Shown: positions 10,497-20,955 of the stretch, in pieces
Position numbering within the stretch: the stretch's first letter is position 1
How the letters are laid out: each line of letters opens with the position of its first letter
Source: Lepas anatifera
Taxonomy: Eukaryota > Arthropoda > Thecostraca > Lepadidae
DNA length: 64,000 nucleotides
NCBI GenBank assembly: GCA_034440635.1
Contig: JAOTON010001129.1
Location: 1,054,001-1,118,000, forward strand
Reading direction: 5' to 3'
Notes under the pieces: model-generated
Databases searched by the model: none
What the model was told of the DNA's origin: nothing
Seen by the model: the letters and a program-made list of their open reading frames with translations, nothing else
Translations under genes and position numbers: made by a program

Positions 10497-11674
10497 AACC
10501 TCTCGAAATTTCACGCACAAGAGCAATTCTCTCATGCTGATGAGTTGAAGAATATAGATAGAGGTCGATGGAAAATGCCCACATGCTTCATTCTGTGTTT
10601 ATCTTAACGTTTCAACTTTCCTTATATCTCCTTGAGTCTGCCATCGGGTTCAAACATTATTTTTTAGGAGCATTAATAATGTGGGTTAAAGTCCGGTTTG
10701 TATTGCCTACAATGTAAAAGCTTTTCTGCTGAGATAATTTTCTGGGGCAGCGCACAGGCCAGGTTCACACTTGCTACAATTATTTTCAATGTCCTTTCAC
10801 CATTATCTTACGAATCTTGGCCACGTGGAAAGGCAAAATGATGGTTATCATATTTGATATTAAAATAACCTTAACCCCTCTTCACAAATAGAAAAAAATC
10901 ATCAGATATGTACCTTTATGTTCAGCTGTTGCATCTTCCCAAGTGTCTTGCATTTCTCCATCACCTAGTGGCAGTTATAGTTTTTCAAGAGGTGCCGAAA
11001 AAGTGTGGACTGAACTGCTTAGCAATTCATCGTTTTAAATGTCACGCCAAATAGGCATCTTGCTTGGCTGGTACAAACTGTTATGGCTGGGGAGGGAGAA
11101 ACAGAACGTTGTTAAAAATACGATCCACAAAAATGACGGCAACCGAAAACCGAACACCATAGGCACTTCCCACCGTCCCCCTAGGATGCGAAAATCGGTG
11201 CTCACCGATAGGATTTTACCCCCACCTGATAGGTTTTTCCGGTCAAAAGTGGCTCCCCCTACTCCGGATGGCACCCCGGGAAGGTGCCCCCCTCCGATTG
11301 GCAATCCTGGATCTGCCTATGGATCCGTCACTGGTCAAGGGCAAACAATTCACAGGAAAAGCAGGAAAATATCAAATGTTAGCGGGGAGTGGTGCAACCA
11401 TGATAATTGATGATGCTACAAATTGTTTAGTTATGTGGATAAAATCATTGAGTGACCACACGGGATTAGAAAGGCACTTCTGGCTTCTTATGAAATGGGC
11501 AGTGTGCTAAAAATATATCAAGTCAATATCAAATTATCAACATTTAGTTTCATACAGTGCACTGTTCACTGCAGTGATACAAGAGTGCTCTGTCTTTTTT
11601 CTGTGGGTTTGTGACAACCGGTAGGGATCGTTTTAGCCTAAAATATGGTTCTTGTGGTATTTATTTGGCCATTT
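10497..11674. other. Non-coding part of the duplicated segment
   Basis: Matches 22732-24117 in copy 2. Copy 2 has about 205 extra bases (about 23402-23606) in the part that matches 11161-11170. Short frames here, such as 11039-11410, are not conserved between copies and are considered chance. Confidence 0.6.
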
Positions 11675-12010
11675 GGCCGCCCCGGTAGCTCAGTTGGTAG
11701 AGCGTCGGGCTACGGCCCGCTGCTGAGAAGCATGCAGTGGCAGTGCATGTCCAGGCTTGGGATCGCTTCCCCTGAGACGCTCCGGCGCTCAATCCTTTGG
11801 CCGACGTAGGTCGGCTGGCAACTGACTGATGAGAGGGTGACCTGAGCGGGGTGGCCGTCCCTATGCTTTGTGGGAGGTTAAACTTTGGCTTCTAAATAAA
11901 CCCTTCATTGTAGGCGTTACTCATTCGGGTGGTGGAGTCGGGGTCTCCGTGACAAGTCCCTTGAGGACTTGTGAGTGAGATTCAGACTCCATCAGCCGTA
12001 CTGGGAAGAA
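11675..12010 (+). mobile_element. tRNA-derived SINE, copy 1
   Basis: TAGCTCAGTTGG at 11686-11697 is a perfect RNA polymerase III A box. A degenerate B box follows near 11760 (GGATCGCTTCC). The body (about 11760-12010) is shared with copy 2. The tRNA fold is disrupted, so this is a SINE and not a tRNA gene. Confidence 0.7.
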
Positions 12011-12207
12011 CTTAGACGAAATTTATTTTTAAAAAATGATATTTATTGCAAAAAAATTTGACCCTTTTGGCCTTTTCTCAAACCCGGTTTGGCCTTTTTC
12101 TGTCGAAAAAAACTCGCATTCCTGGGCAGTATCTCTAATCTTTAGAATATGGAATAACAAAAATTGGGAGACAATTGTTAACACTAGCACGTCTAAATTT
12201 TATTAAC

Positions 12208-12320
12208 GCCCAGCTCCTCTGGCTCCCCGAGGCGCACTACCTTGTGCACAAGCACAAGCGTGTGATACCTAGCCAGTTTACCCGCCGACAGCCAGCCCAA
12301 GTCCTCCAATAGAGCCGAAT
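12208..12320 (-). repeat. Short LINE-C fragment, templated copy
   Basis: About 110 bp nearly identical to 13161-13272 (about two differences) and in the same orientation. It is absent from the matching place in the second duplicate, near 24655. It derives from the coding part of the CR1-like LINE inserted about 0.5 kb away. Confidence 0.85.
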
Positions 12321-12394
12321 GCGGGTTTGATCCCCTGAAGACACTATAACTGCCCGCACAAGAAAACCTCCCCCACTGAGTTTTCCTTAAAAAA

Positions 12395-12716
12395 TGTTCT
12401 GCTTTGCTCTCCAGGGGCCCCTTTCCTATCCATGGGTGCTTATTCTTTCCAGAGGGGGCGCCTTTTCTCTCGTGGGGGGGGCGCCTCTGCTGTCCAGGAT
12501 GCGCCTGCGCTATCCAGGGGCGCCTATGCTCTCCAGAGGCCCGGATCTTTTACTCAGGGGGCGGGGGCCGCCTTTTGCTGTCCAGGGGTGCCTGTGCTAA
12601 AGAGGGGCGCATGTGCTATCCCAGGGTGCCGTTGCTCTTCTTTAAGGACGCCTCTGCCGTCCAGGGGTGCCTATGCTATCCAGAGGGTGTCTTCTGTCCA
12701 TGGGGCGCAAAGGCAA
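12395..12716 (+). repeat. GGCGCC minisatellite, copy 1 block 1
   Basis: Degenerate ~20-bp units of the form GGCGCCTATGCTATCCAGGG. Units vary in length and sequence. Open frames through the array are by-products of the repeat. Confidence 0.85.
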
Positions 12717-13567
12717 AGACAAAGACTGTATTCGGAGTCATCCACAGTTATAAAAACGGTTGTGGCTATTACGACACCACGTCAAGCTGTTCATAGATGA
12801 GTAAATGGGATGGGCTTACACATTCACTAGGTGAAACTTCAATACAGGCATACCTATGACATCATCACATAAGAACTGCATACACTTGATATAAAATATT
12901 CTACTCCACTCCACACGCAGCGCACCACCACACATCCCAAAACACCCTAAGTACGCTGTGACACGAGGTGGCGCTTAAGGGCACGGCAGAAAAGAGGTAC
13001 TGAAAGGACTTTCAAATCAACGGGCATGTCGTTATAGTACGAAGGACCCCAGCCCATAAACCTGCGCTGGCCCATACTGCTACGGGAACGAGGTACCCAT
13101 AGGTCTCCGTCCCGGCGCGTGCTGCGCTCCCGCGTAAACCGGAGCTCCTGGAATCCTCGGGCCAGCTCCTCTGGCTCCCCGAGGCGCACTACCTTGTGCA
13201 CAAGCACAAGCGTGTGATACCTAGCCAGTTCACCCGCCGACAGCCAGCCCAAGTTCTCCAATAGAGCCGAAACATGATCAAATTTGTTGCCCCGAATATG
13301 ATTTTTGCAGCATAGTTAATGATCTTTTGGAGCCGGGTGTTATTGGTTTGGGTACCATTGACGAATACGGTGATGCAGTATCGGACCCGAGAGATGACCA
13401 GAGAGCTGACTATCGGCGAGATGACTCTGGGAGGTAAGCAGTGTCTCAGATGTGAAAGACCACTCAAAATTCCGAAACATTGACGAGTTAAGAGAGAAAT
13501 ATGAGGGTCCCAGCTGAGGACGCGGTCAAAGGTCAGGCCGAGATTTTTAACGCTCATGGACGGAACT
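12717..13567 (-). pseudogene. LINE-C: CR1-like RT C-terminal fragment, 5' truncated
   Basis: From 13557 downward the translation reads as a CR1/L2-type RT thumb (VKNLGLTFDRVLSWDPHI, then RLQKIINYAAKIIFG). After a frame change near 13260 it continues (ENLGWLSAGELARYH, QRRFMGWGPSYYN) to a stop at 12947. A 3' tail of CTTTG-like units lies at 12717-12735 on the minus strand. The second duplicate lacks this block near 25146, so it inserted after the duplication. Truncation at the 5' end is typical of target-primed reverse transcription. Confidence 0.85.
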
Positions 13568-13975
13568 AAATTATGGTTGCGGAATTTGACGGTGCTTCTG
13601 CTATCTGGGGCACCTTTAGTATCAAAGGGCGTATTCGCTGTTTTGGGGGCGCCTATGCTATCCAGAGGGCGCCCCTGCTGTCCAGGGATCGCGATTGCTA
13701 TTCATGGGAGCTTATGATATCCAGAGGGGTGCCTTTGCTCTATGGAGGGGGGCGCCTCTTGGTGTACAGGACTGCCTGTGCTAGCCAGAGGGCGCCTATG
13801 CTATCCAGGGGTGTCGTTACTGCTCAATTGGGGGTGCCTTTTTCTGTCCAGGGGTGCCTCTGCTGTCTAGGGGTCGCCTTTGCTATCCAGAGGGGTGCCT
13901 TTACTCAAGGGGTTGGGTGCCTTTTTCTTGTCCAGGGCGCAGCTTTGATGTAAGGGGCGCCATTCATATTTGAAA

Positions 13976-14204
13976 GTGTATTTTATTTTACACAGAGGGT
14001 ACTACCTCTTCAGATAGGCGATGTGTCTGATTTTCTCTTGACCGGCCGGGGCGCCGGCCAAACCCGGGGGTGCCACTCAAATCCATGGGGCCTCCCCGGA
14101 CGAGGTCAAAACCAGGTGTGCAAAAATATACTTTTGTACACCATCATTTTTTTCAAGGTGTGCAACTGCACACCCTGTCCCGCGGAATCCGCCGTCCCTG
14201 TCGC
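13976..14204 (+). repeat. Higher-order core 1a with two hairpins
   Basis: Contains CCGGCCGGGGCGCCGGCC-like GC palindromes. Two hairpins follow: one at about 14115-14142 and a perfect 8-bp stem GGTGTGCA/TGCACACC at 14157-14174. It ends in CCGCGGAATCCGCCGTCCCTG-type sequence. Confidence 0.8.
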
Positions 14205-14515
14205 CGTTGCTCTCTGGGGGCGTCTTTTTCTCTCTAGGAGGCACCTCTGCGCTCCGGGGGCGCCTTTCCTATCCAAGGGCGCCTATACTATCCAGGAGAG
14301 CGCCTTTTCTCTGCGGTGGGTGCATTTTGCTGCCCAGGGGTGCCTGTGCTAACCACGGGTCGCATGTGATATCCAGAGGCGCCGTTTCTCTTCTTCGGAG
14401 GTGCCTTGGCTATCCAGGAGGCGCCTACGCTATCCAAGGGCGCCTATGCTATCCAGAGGGGCGCCTTTTGCTTTCCAGGGCACAGCTTTGTTGTCAAGGG
14501 GTGCCATTCATATCT

Positions 14516-14758
14516 GAAAATGTCTTTCTCATAGAGGATCCTACCTCTTCAGGTAGGCGGTGATCAGGCTTGATTTTCTCTGACCGGTCGGTGGCGCCGG
14601 CCAAATCCGGGGGCGCCGCCCAAATCCGTGGGGGCGGGGCGCCTCTCCGGACCACTCAAAAACCAGGTGTGCGAAAATATACTTTTGTACACCAGCATTT
14701 TCCATGGTGTACAAATGCAGACCCTGTCCCGCGGAATCCGCCGTCCCTGCCGCCGTTG
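14516..14758 (+). repeat. Higher-order core 1b
   Basis: Aligns with 13976-14204. The first hairpin is kept (GGTGTGCG/TGTACACC with wobble), but the second stem is degraded. Confidence 0.8.
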
Positions 14759-15057
14759 CTCTCGGGGGGGGGCGTTTTTTCTCTCCAGGAGGCACCTCTG
14801 CTCTCCAGGGGGCGCCTTTCCTACCCAAGGGCGCCTATTTTATCCAGGGGCGCCAATTCTCCGCGGGGGGGCGCCTTTTGCTGTCCAGGGGGCGTATGTG
14901 CTATCCAGGGGCGCCGTTTCTCTTCTTCAGAGGTACCTCGGCTGTCCAGTAGATGCCTACGCTATCCAAGGGCGCCTATGCTACCCAGAGGGGCGCCTTT
15001 ACTCAAGGGGGGGCACATTTTCTGCCCAGGGTGCGGCTATGATGTAAGGGGGCGCCA

Positions 15058-15279
15058 TTCATATATGACAATGTCTATTTTTCACAGAGGATCCTACCTC
15101 TTCAGTTGGGCGGTAATTAGGCTTGATTTTCTCTGACCGGCCGGGGGCGCCGGCTGAGGCTGGGGGAGGACGCCTCCTGGACAAAGCCAAAACAAGGGGT
15201 GCAAAAGATACTTTTGCACCACTTGAAAAAATCGAATGGTGCAACTGCACCACTTGCACCCTGGAACCCGCCGTCCCTG
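15058..15279 (+). repeat. Higher-order core 1c (GGTGCA hairpin type)
   Basis: Aligns with the other cores, but both hairpins use the GGTGCA/TGCACC pairing in place of GGTGTGCA/TGCACACC. It marks the right edge of duplication copy 1. Confidence 0.8.
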
Positions 15280-16640
15280 CTAGATGTAATGGATTCAATG
15301 CCTCCACGCCCTCTATCTCCTCCCAGACGATCTCATGACGAATTCGGTCATGTGCGGCTGGGTTTCACACGTAGGTAAAAATGGCCAGAATAATCCTATT
15401 ATCTTAAACGAGTAATCCTGGCAGAGCTAAAACAGCCGGCTTCTCCTCTAGTGGCCAGTTGCTGAACTAGCGTCGTGGTTGCTCAGCTGCTTCGGTAGCC
15501 TGCCACCAGGTGGCTAGCCCCACTAGTGTCAAGGCCCATGAGCGTTTCGTTGCCTAACGATGGGTTTAGAACTTAGATAGCCTGGTTTCAAACTGAGATG
15601 GACTGCATCATCAATTACATACAAATTTATTGTGCCCAAGGTCTAGTTCAATCACATTGGAATCGTATTTTAAGAAACCTCATTTTAATGGGATTCCAGA
15701 AATTCCCCCTCCCCAAACTAAGAAAGAATACTGTACCCAAGGATGACCATTAAATTGTTATGAAAAGGAGAACATTTAATTTCATTTCTTGTACTATTTC
15801 ATTTTTCCATATAAACAGGCGAAGAGAAGCAAAGGACATGAACAGCAGACAAGAAACATGAAGAGAGGCAAGCAATAGTCATGCAGTACAGTACAAGTGA
15901 GGCAGGTGAGTATGTTGTGAAATTAGTATGTTATGAGATTAGAACAAATAATAATAATGCTGGCCAGTAGAAATAACACAAAAACAATGCAGAAAAGCAA
16001 AAAAGAGAAGCAATACAAAACAAAATGAACAGACAGATAATCCAAAACTCGCCTAAAAAAACAAAGAAAATGACGAAAAGAAAATCTAACAAATTAAAAT
16101 TATAAATTAGTTTGAAGTTGTGGGCCCACATATGCTGTTTATGTTAGTCACAAACGAATAAAACCCCCAGGTTCACATACATTGTGCAGGATAAGAACAA
16201 ATAATAGTGGCAATTAATGAAGCAAAAACAAAAGCAACAAGCAGGAAGCCAAAAGCGCAAAAACAGGACGAGGAACATAACCAGGCAAAATGAGAGCAAA
16301 GATGACACTTAGTACACATAAAGCAAACAAAAAAGGATAAACAAAAGTTTGAGTTAAATGGAACAGCACAAGAGCAGAGAGAAAAAGCAACAAAGAGCAA
16401 TACAAGATCGAGATGAACATAGCGAGACTAAATGAGCTCATGCAACATGGCGTGATGCTTGATAATAATAATGTTTAATAATAATTAATAATGGTTAGGT
16501 AACCCAATATTCAGCTCATCATCATCATCAATTCATTACTTTCTTTTTTAATTATGATAGTAAGACAGCAGAAATGATGAGCAAGAAGCAGATAGAGGAA
16601 GAGCAAGCAAGACAAAATGAAACAAAAAGCAGCATAATAA
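15280..16640. other. Spacer between duplicates; A/purine-rich tract
   Basis: 15280-15790 shows no recognised feature. 15790-16640 is strongly A+G rich on the plus strand, with loosely repeated AAGCAAAA/CAAGACAAAA motifs. The hydrophobic open frames on the minus strand are a consequence of the T-rich complement. Confidence 0.6.
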
Positions 16641-16899
16641 GCGGGACCACATATTAACTTTATTCAAGCAAATCTCGGTCCCCAAAAATTTCAGTACCTC
16701 ACTTCAATCTGCAGACATGTCAAGCTAATAAAACTATAAGCATCAAGAGAATAAAAAGTGAGTAGGTACGTACCTTCTCTTTTCAGAGAAGAAACTAGAA
16801 AGCCTTCGCTAATTAGCTGGACGTTTTGTGGCCGAATAAAACGAATGTGTTGCGCCAGCTTTGTCGCACCTTCAAACGAGCATATCGCAAGCTGGCTCA

Positions 16900-17158
16900 C
16901 TCGTTAGCATGAAATTTTCGGCCAGTGGGCCCAGCTCAGGCCTGAGGACCAATCAGATTGTTGCAACCATATGGAAGGTATTCCTTTAGGGTTTGAAATA
17001 AGCCAATAGGCCCCTTTATTTTGAACTTTAAAGTGTGCGGAAATTTTATACAGAGAGCTTTGAGCAAAACTAAATATGCCAAAAAGGGATTTCTCAACAC
17101 GCTCTACCAAACTGCTATCTCAGTTCAAAACACGTTATAGAAGTTGGACACTCCCTTT
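16900..17158 (-). mobile_element. MITE-like repeat (AAAGGGAGTGTCC end), copy 1
   Basis: Its reverse complement aligns with 43066-43300 and 55094-55260: the AAAGGGAGTGTCC end, then CTGAGATAGCAGTTT and GTAGAGCG. The element end at 17158 is clear. The other end is not resolved. Confidence 0.6.
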
Positions 17159-17604
17159 AAGAAAAGACTGGGCACACCCAGAAGAAAGGAAACACAATAT
17201 AAAATATGATGGGTTCTCCGACCATATTTCACCTTTATCTGCAGATCTTCAGCCAATTCAGCCTATTTGCTACCGAGTTAGCTTCGGCTACCCTATGTAC
17301 CAGTGCGCATGCGCAGTAACGTCTGCAGTGAATTAGAGCGAAGATACCGGTATAATTGACTGAAGCATGTTGGTATGCCGTGTGTTTGTCTCCTGGTCTA
17401 AATTATCCATTATAGCCTTTTATTCCTTAGAATTCCTACTGGGCATGTGCAGCACAGTGCAGCGTCATAATGCCATCAATCGGGATTAGCAGATAGTATT
17501 CTGCTTTTACTCGCAAAATTTGAGCAAAATCGGTCTATTCGCTCCCGAGATAGCCTCCATGACCAGAGACGGCGGATTCCATTTTCGAGAAGTGGTGCAA
17601 GATT

Positions 17605-17664
17605 TTCTGGAGGGGGCGCCTTCCTCCCCAGGGGGCGCCATCATTTCTTGGGGGGCGCCTTTGC
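17605..17664 (+). repeat. Orphan GGCGCC minisatellite fragment
   Basis: Three GGGGGCGCC-type units like those of the large arrays, directly abutting the LINE-A coding remnant. Confidence 0.75.
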
Positions 17665-18282
17665 TATCCAATGGCGTTCTGCAGAAACTCTTTGGACTCG
17701 GCGTGCGAGGCCACTTGGGGTGGTTTATTTCTAATATTCCGAAAAATAGGTATTTTAGATTTCGCGTAAACTCAGTCGTATCGGATTGGCATCAGCAACA
17801 GAGTAGCATAGCCCAGGATTCTGCCATCGTCATAGCCTTGTTGCAGTTATGACCAATGATATTGCAGACACTTCCCGCAAACATACGTCACGTGTTTTTC
17901 GTTGAAGACTTCTCAATATGTGTGACAGTGTCTACTACAGCAGCTGCGCAGAGGCGGCTGCAGCTTGGCCTTGACATATTGCAGCAATGGATCACACGAA
18001 ATGGACTGAAATTTTCAAGTTCAAAGACATAGTGCATGCACTTTTATAATAGACATTGAGACTGAATACCCGATTTTGTAAATTCGCGGAAATCCGAGCG
18101 ACGTTGTAGCAGAAACCAGATTTATCAGGCTCACACTCGATCAGCTTTCATATGTGCCACACCTGAAGGATTTCCGCAAAAAAATGTTTCGATACGCTGA
18201 AAATACTGAAGGTGTTGACGAGGATGAGATACCGGGCGGATAGAGAAATGTTTCTCATGCTATACACGTTATACGCTTATCG

Positions 18283-18284
<2 letters not shown>

Positions 18285-18338
<54 letters not shown>
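18285..18338 (+). repeat. (TA)n microsatellite
   Basis: About 26 uninterrupted TA units inside LINE-A copy 2, at the place where copy 1 has only CCTATATATACG plus the 20-bp palindrome. Confidence 0.95.
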
Positions 18339-18339
<1 letters not shown>

Positions 18340-18439
18340 GTTATGCGCATGTTATACGCTCATCGTTATACGCTACGTTATAAGCTTCTTATGCTGTATA
18401 GATCACTTATTCGTCCGAAGATCGAGTACGGCTGTGTCA

Positions 18440-19840
18440 GAGCCGCATGACGAAATCCATGGAGCGAAGCGGATTGAGATTTCTCAAGAGGCTCTATTCT
18501 GGCCGCTTGGCGGTTCTGACAGTTGATTCCAGGGCTCTGCAATTGTGTAGGATGATAGCCCTTTTACGCTAGACGCCCAAACTAAGCCCCCCGAATCTAA
18601 ATTCAAAATAGTTTTTGAGAAATTTTGGAACAAATGTTTTCAATTTTACATTTTTATCATTTTTATTTCTTAAGGGACGAACTTGAAATTTGCCTCCTTT
18701 TGAATAAGCAACAGGGGCCACCTAAGAAAAAAGTTCGAACTGGTCCGACAATATTTATTACGCCAAAACGCAGTATTTCTATTACAAGCAAAAAAGATAT
18801 TGAAATTTGACAGCCGACTTGTAAGCTCGAAATGCCAGAAGGCACGCTTCAGTTAGTTTAAAGACAGCCACGTGGAGGCAGCTACGTCAATTGTCTTGTG
18901 CTTAGGCATAGTCTCCATTGGAAAACGTAAAATTCTGACCTAGTTTTTGCCATTTTGCCGGAGGACTACATTTTTGTTCATTTCATTCAAATCTTAATCT
19001 CTCGCGATCTAATGCGCCGATTTGACTTTTCATTTCAAATAATGAAAGAACATTGCTTCTGCCTGATAATATTTGGAGATGGATATTGTGATAATAAAAT
19101 TAATTGTCTTATATGTATAAATATAATTTTAGTAGAAAACCATTTATTTGCAGCTTTTCGGTTCAGAGCACATGTCATTCACAAGCTCAGAATTGACATG
19201 ACTTAAATAGGAAAATTAATTACAGTCATTCCATTCATTTACACTACCCACTTATCTCCAACGGCTTTCGAGTAATTCGTCCGAAAGGCTATTTCAAGGA
19301 GCTAAATTTCGCGGAACATGTTTGCTTCTCATCATGGTTTCAAGTCCTCAAAATGAATGGAAGTGGATGCAATTTGGCATAAAGCTAGCTTAGGGTTCTG
19401 GGTCCCCGATACAAGTAATTCTAGGCAAATCTAATGTTTGGTTCGTCTTCTAGAAGCAGCTTTATACCATGCCTTTTCTGTACGAACACAACACCCGGCG
19501 CCACGATCACGGCATCGTTTTGATTGCGTGATACCGGCCAGTGACCTCCTGACGGGTCACAGGTGTAGGGCTAGTGGGAGTCGGTACAGTGTGGCGCAGT
19601 GGTCTAGTGGTTAGAGGTCCTGTCTCGTGATGAGGGGTGCGCGGGTCGAATCCGGAGTTGACTGCGGGATATTTACTATTTATTTCAAAGAAAAGAATGA
19701 TGACACTGACCTACAGGCTTATGAAGAGATGCATTGAGAATGAAATATGGTTGATTTCAGCATATTGTCATGCGGCTCTCCTGCGCCGGTGGGGCGTTAT
19801 CCCAGGTCGCAGACCGGGGTTGTGGTTGTCTCAATTATCG
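18440..19840. other. Copy-2-specific 1.4 kb insertion
   Basis: Copy 1 passes directly from GAGTACGGCTGTGT to ATATGTCCATCATCACG, whereas copy 2 has 1.4 kb between the equivalents. The block contains a tRNA-like SINE head (19590-19665). No clear terminal repeats or transposase were seen, so the mechanism is unknown. Confidence 0.7.
19590..19665 (+). mobile_element. tRNA-like SINE head
   Basis: TGGCGCAGTGG (19592-19602) resembles an A box and GGGTCGAATCC (19643-19653) is a near-perfect B box. Spacing is about right for a Pol III internal promoter. Paired arms of a real tRNA are not convincing. Confidence 0.6.
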
Positions 19841-19973
19841 TATGTCCGTCATCACGCTATCAGAATAGTAACAGGGGCGTTCCAAGCTTCACCCATAATA
19901 AGCATGCTAGTGGAAATTAATGAAATACCGCTACAAATGCGCAGTAAGATACTCGCTTTGCATTAAGCCATTA

Positions 19974-20423
19974 AAAGGAATGTGGCACCTTTAGAACGTG
20001 ATTTTAACTGAGATAGCTAAGTTTTAAAGCAAATCGGAAAACCAGGTGCTCTATATATCATTTGTCTTCGAACTCGATTTTTCCGTAGAAAAAACTAAAA
20101 CCTACCCGAAATGTACCTCTCATGTACCTCTCGCCAGGCGGCCATTGTCGTGAGCTGCTGGTGTGACGACATATGCTGACATCACGATGAGCATCAGCCA
20201 ATCGAAGCCCTTGAAGTGTTTCGAGTATGGTAGTGGTTGCCAGATCATGACATCATCCAGAGGCAGATATTTATTCCTTTTTCTAGAGGAGTATTTTAAA
20301 AATCAAAGTATTGAGCTTGTTGTACATTTTTCAGAGAAATCATGAGTGGTTTCATTATTTTCGGCTAAAAGTACGCCTAATTACACAAAATTCCAGGATT
20401 TTACCAAGGTGCCACGTTCCCTT
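19974..20423 (+). mobile_element. TA-MITE, copy 2
   Basis: Orthologous to 6525-6984 within the duplication, flanked by TA at 19972-19973 and 20424-20425. It was present before the segment duplicated. Confidence 0.85.
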
Positions 20424-20955
20424 TAAAATCAGTCACCAACACGCCCCACATACCAAACATTTTTTTGGCTACGCCTACCTCAGTCAGATAGACAGTGGCT
20501 CGCGTTTTGCAACCCGTCACCAGGGAGTAAGAGTCTGTGCCTGGCTGGCACAGGCTGGTATCGACAGCAATCTCGTCGAACCACATGAAGCAGCTGTTAT
20601 TGAATCATAGCTCATCTCGACAGTTAACACGAACACAACCTACGCCAACAAAGCAAAAATTTGCCTCCTGAACCGACGCGCCAGTAATTTATGAACTTGC
20701 GTGCGGAGCCGTTCGAAAACCATGTCTGTTTCTATATAGACGGTTGCAAAAGAAAGTGACAATGGCACAGGGCGTGCATTTGTTGGTGACGATCTTGAGA
20801 AGTTTTCTAGTTTGCCTTAAGAAGGATCCATTTTTACTTCAGAGCTGTACGCCATTTTTTTGCTGTTTGGACCAGGTGTCTAAGCTGATGGTGAGGAAGT
20901 TTGCGATTTTTACCGATTCGCTGTCTTATCTGCAGACATTGAAGCCATTTTATTT

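Larger units (their letters stand above)
13568..15057 (+). repeat. GGCGCC minisatellite with higher-order cores, copy 1 block 2
   Basis: About 20-bp GGCGCC-containing units occupy 13590-13975, 14205-14515 and 14759-15057, separated by conserved ~230-bp cores. The whole forms a higher-order repeat of ~540 bp present three times. Copy 2 has two such units. Confidence 0.85.
6147..15279 (+). repeat. Segmental duplication, copy 1
   Basis: Aligns in the same orientation with 18218-26256, starting at ACGAGGATGAGAT and ending at CCGCCGTCCCTG. Copy 1 is longer because it holds a TTAA element (9296-10492), a 112-bp LINE fragment (12208-12320), a CR1-like LINE (12717-13567) and one extra higher-order minisatellite unit. 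Divergence is scattered substitutions and small indels, so the duplication is not recent. Its left edge falls inside a LINE that continues further left in copy 2. Confidence 0.9.

Noticed and set aside
11675..11760. Functional tRNA gene
   Set aside because: The A box is perfect, but the B box is degraded, the cloverleaf arms do not pair, and a long SINE body follows.
12394..12800. Overlapping frames across the GGCGCC array as a gene
   Set aside because: Three overlapping frames with repeat-derived residues, not conserved in copy 2.
15931..16441. Hydrophobic minus-strand frames resembling membrane proteins
   Set aside because: The plus strand is A/G-rich, so the complement encodes Leu/Phe/Val by composition. 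No family motifs.
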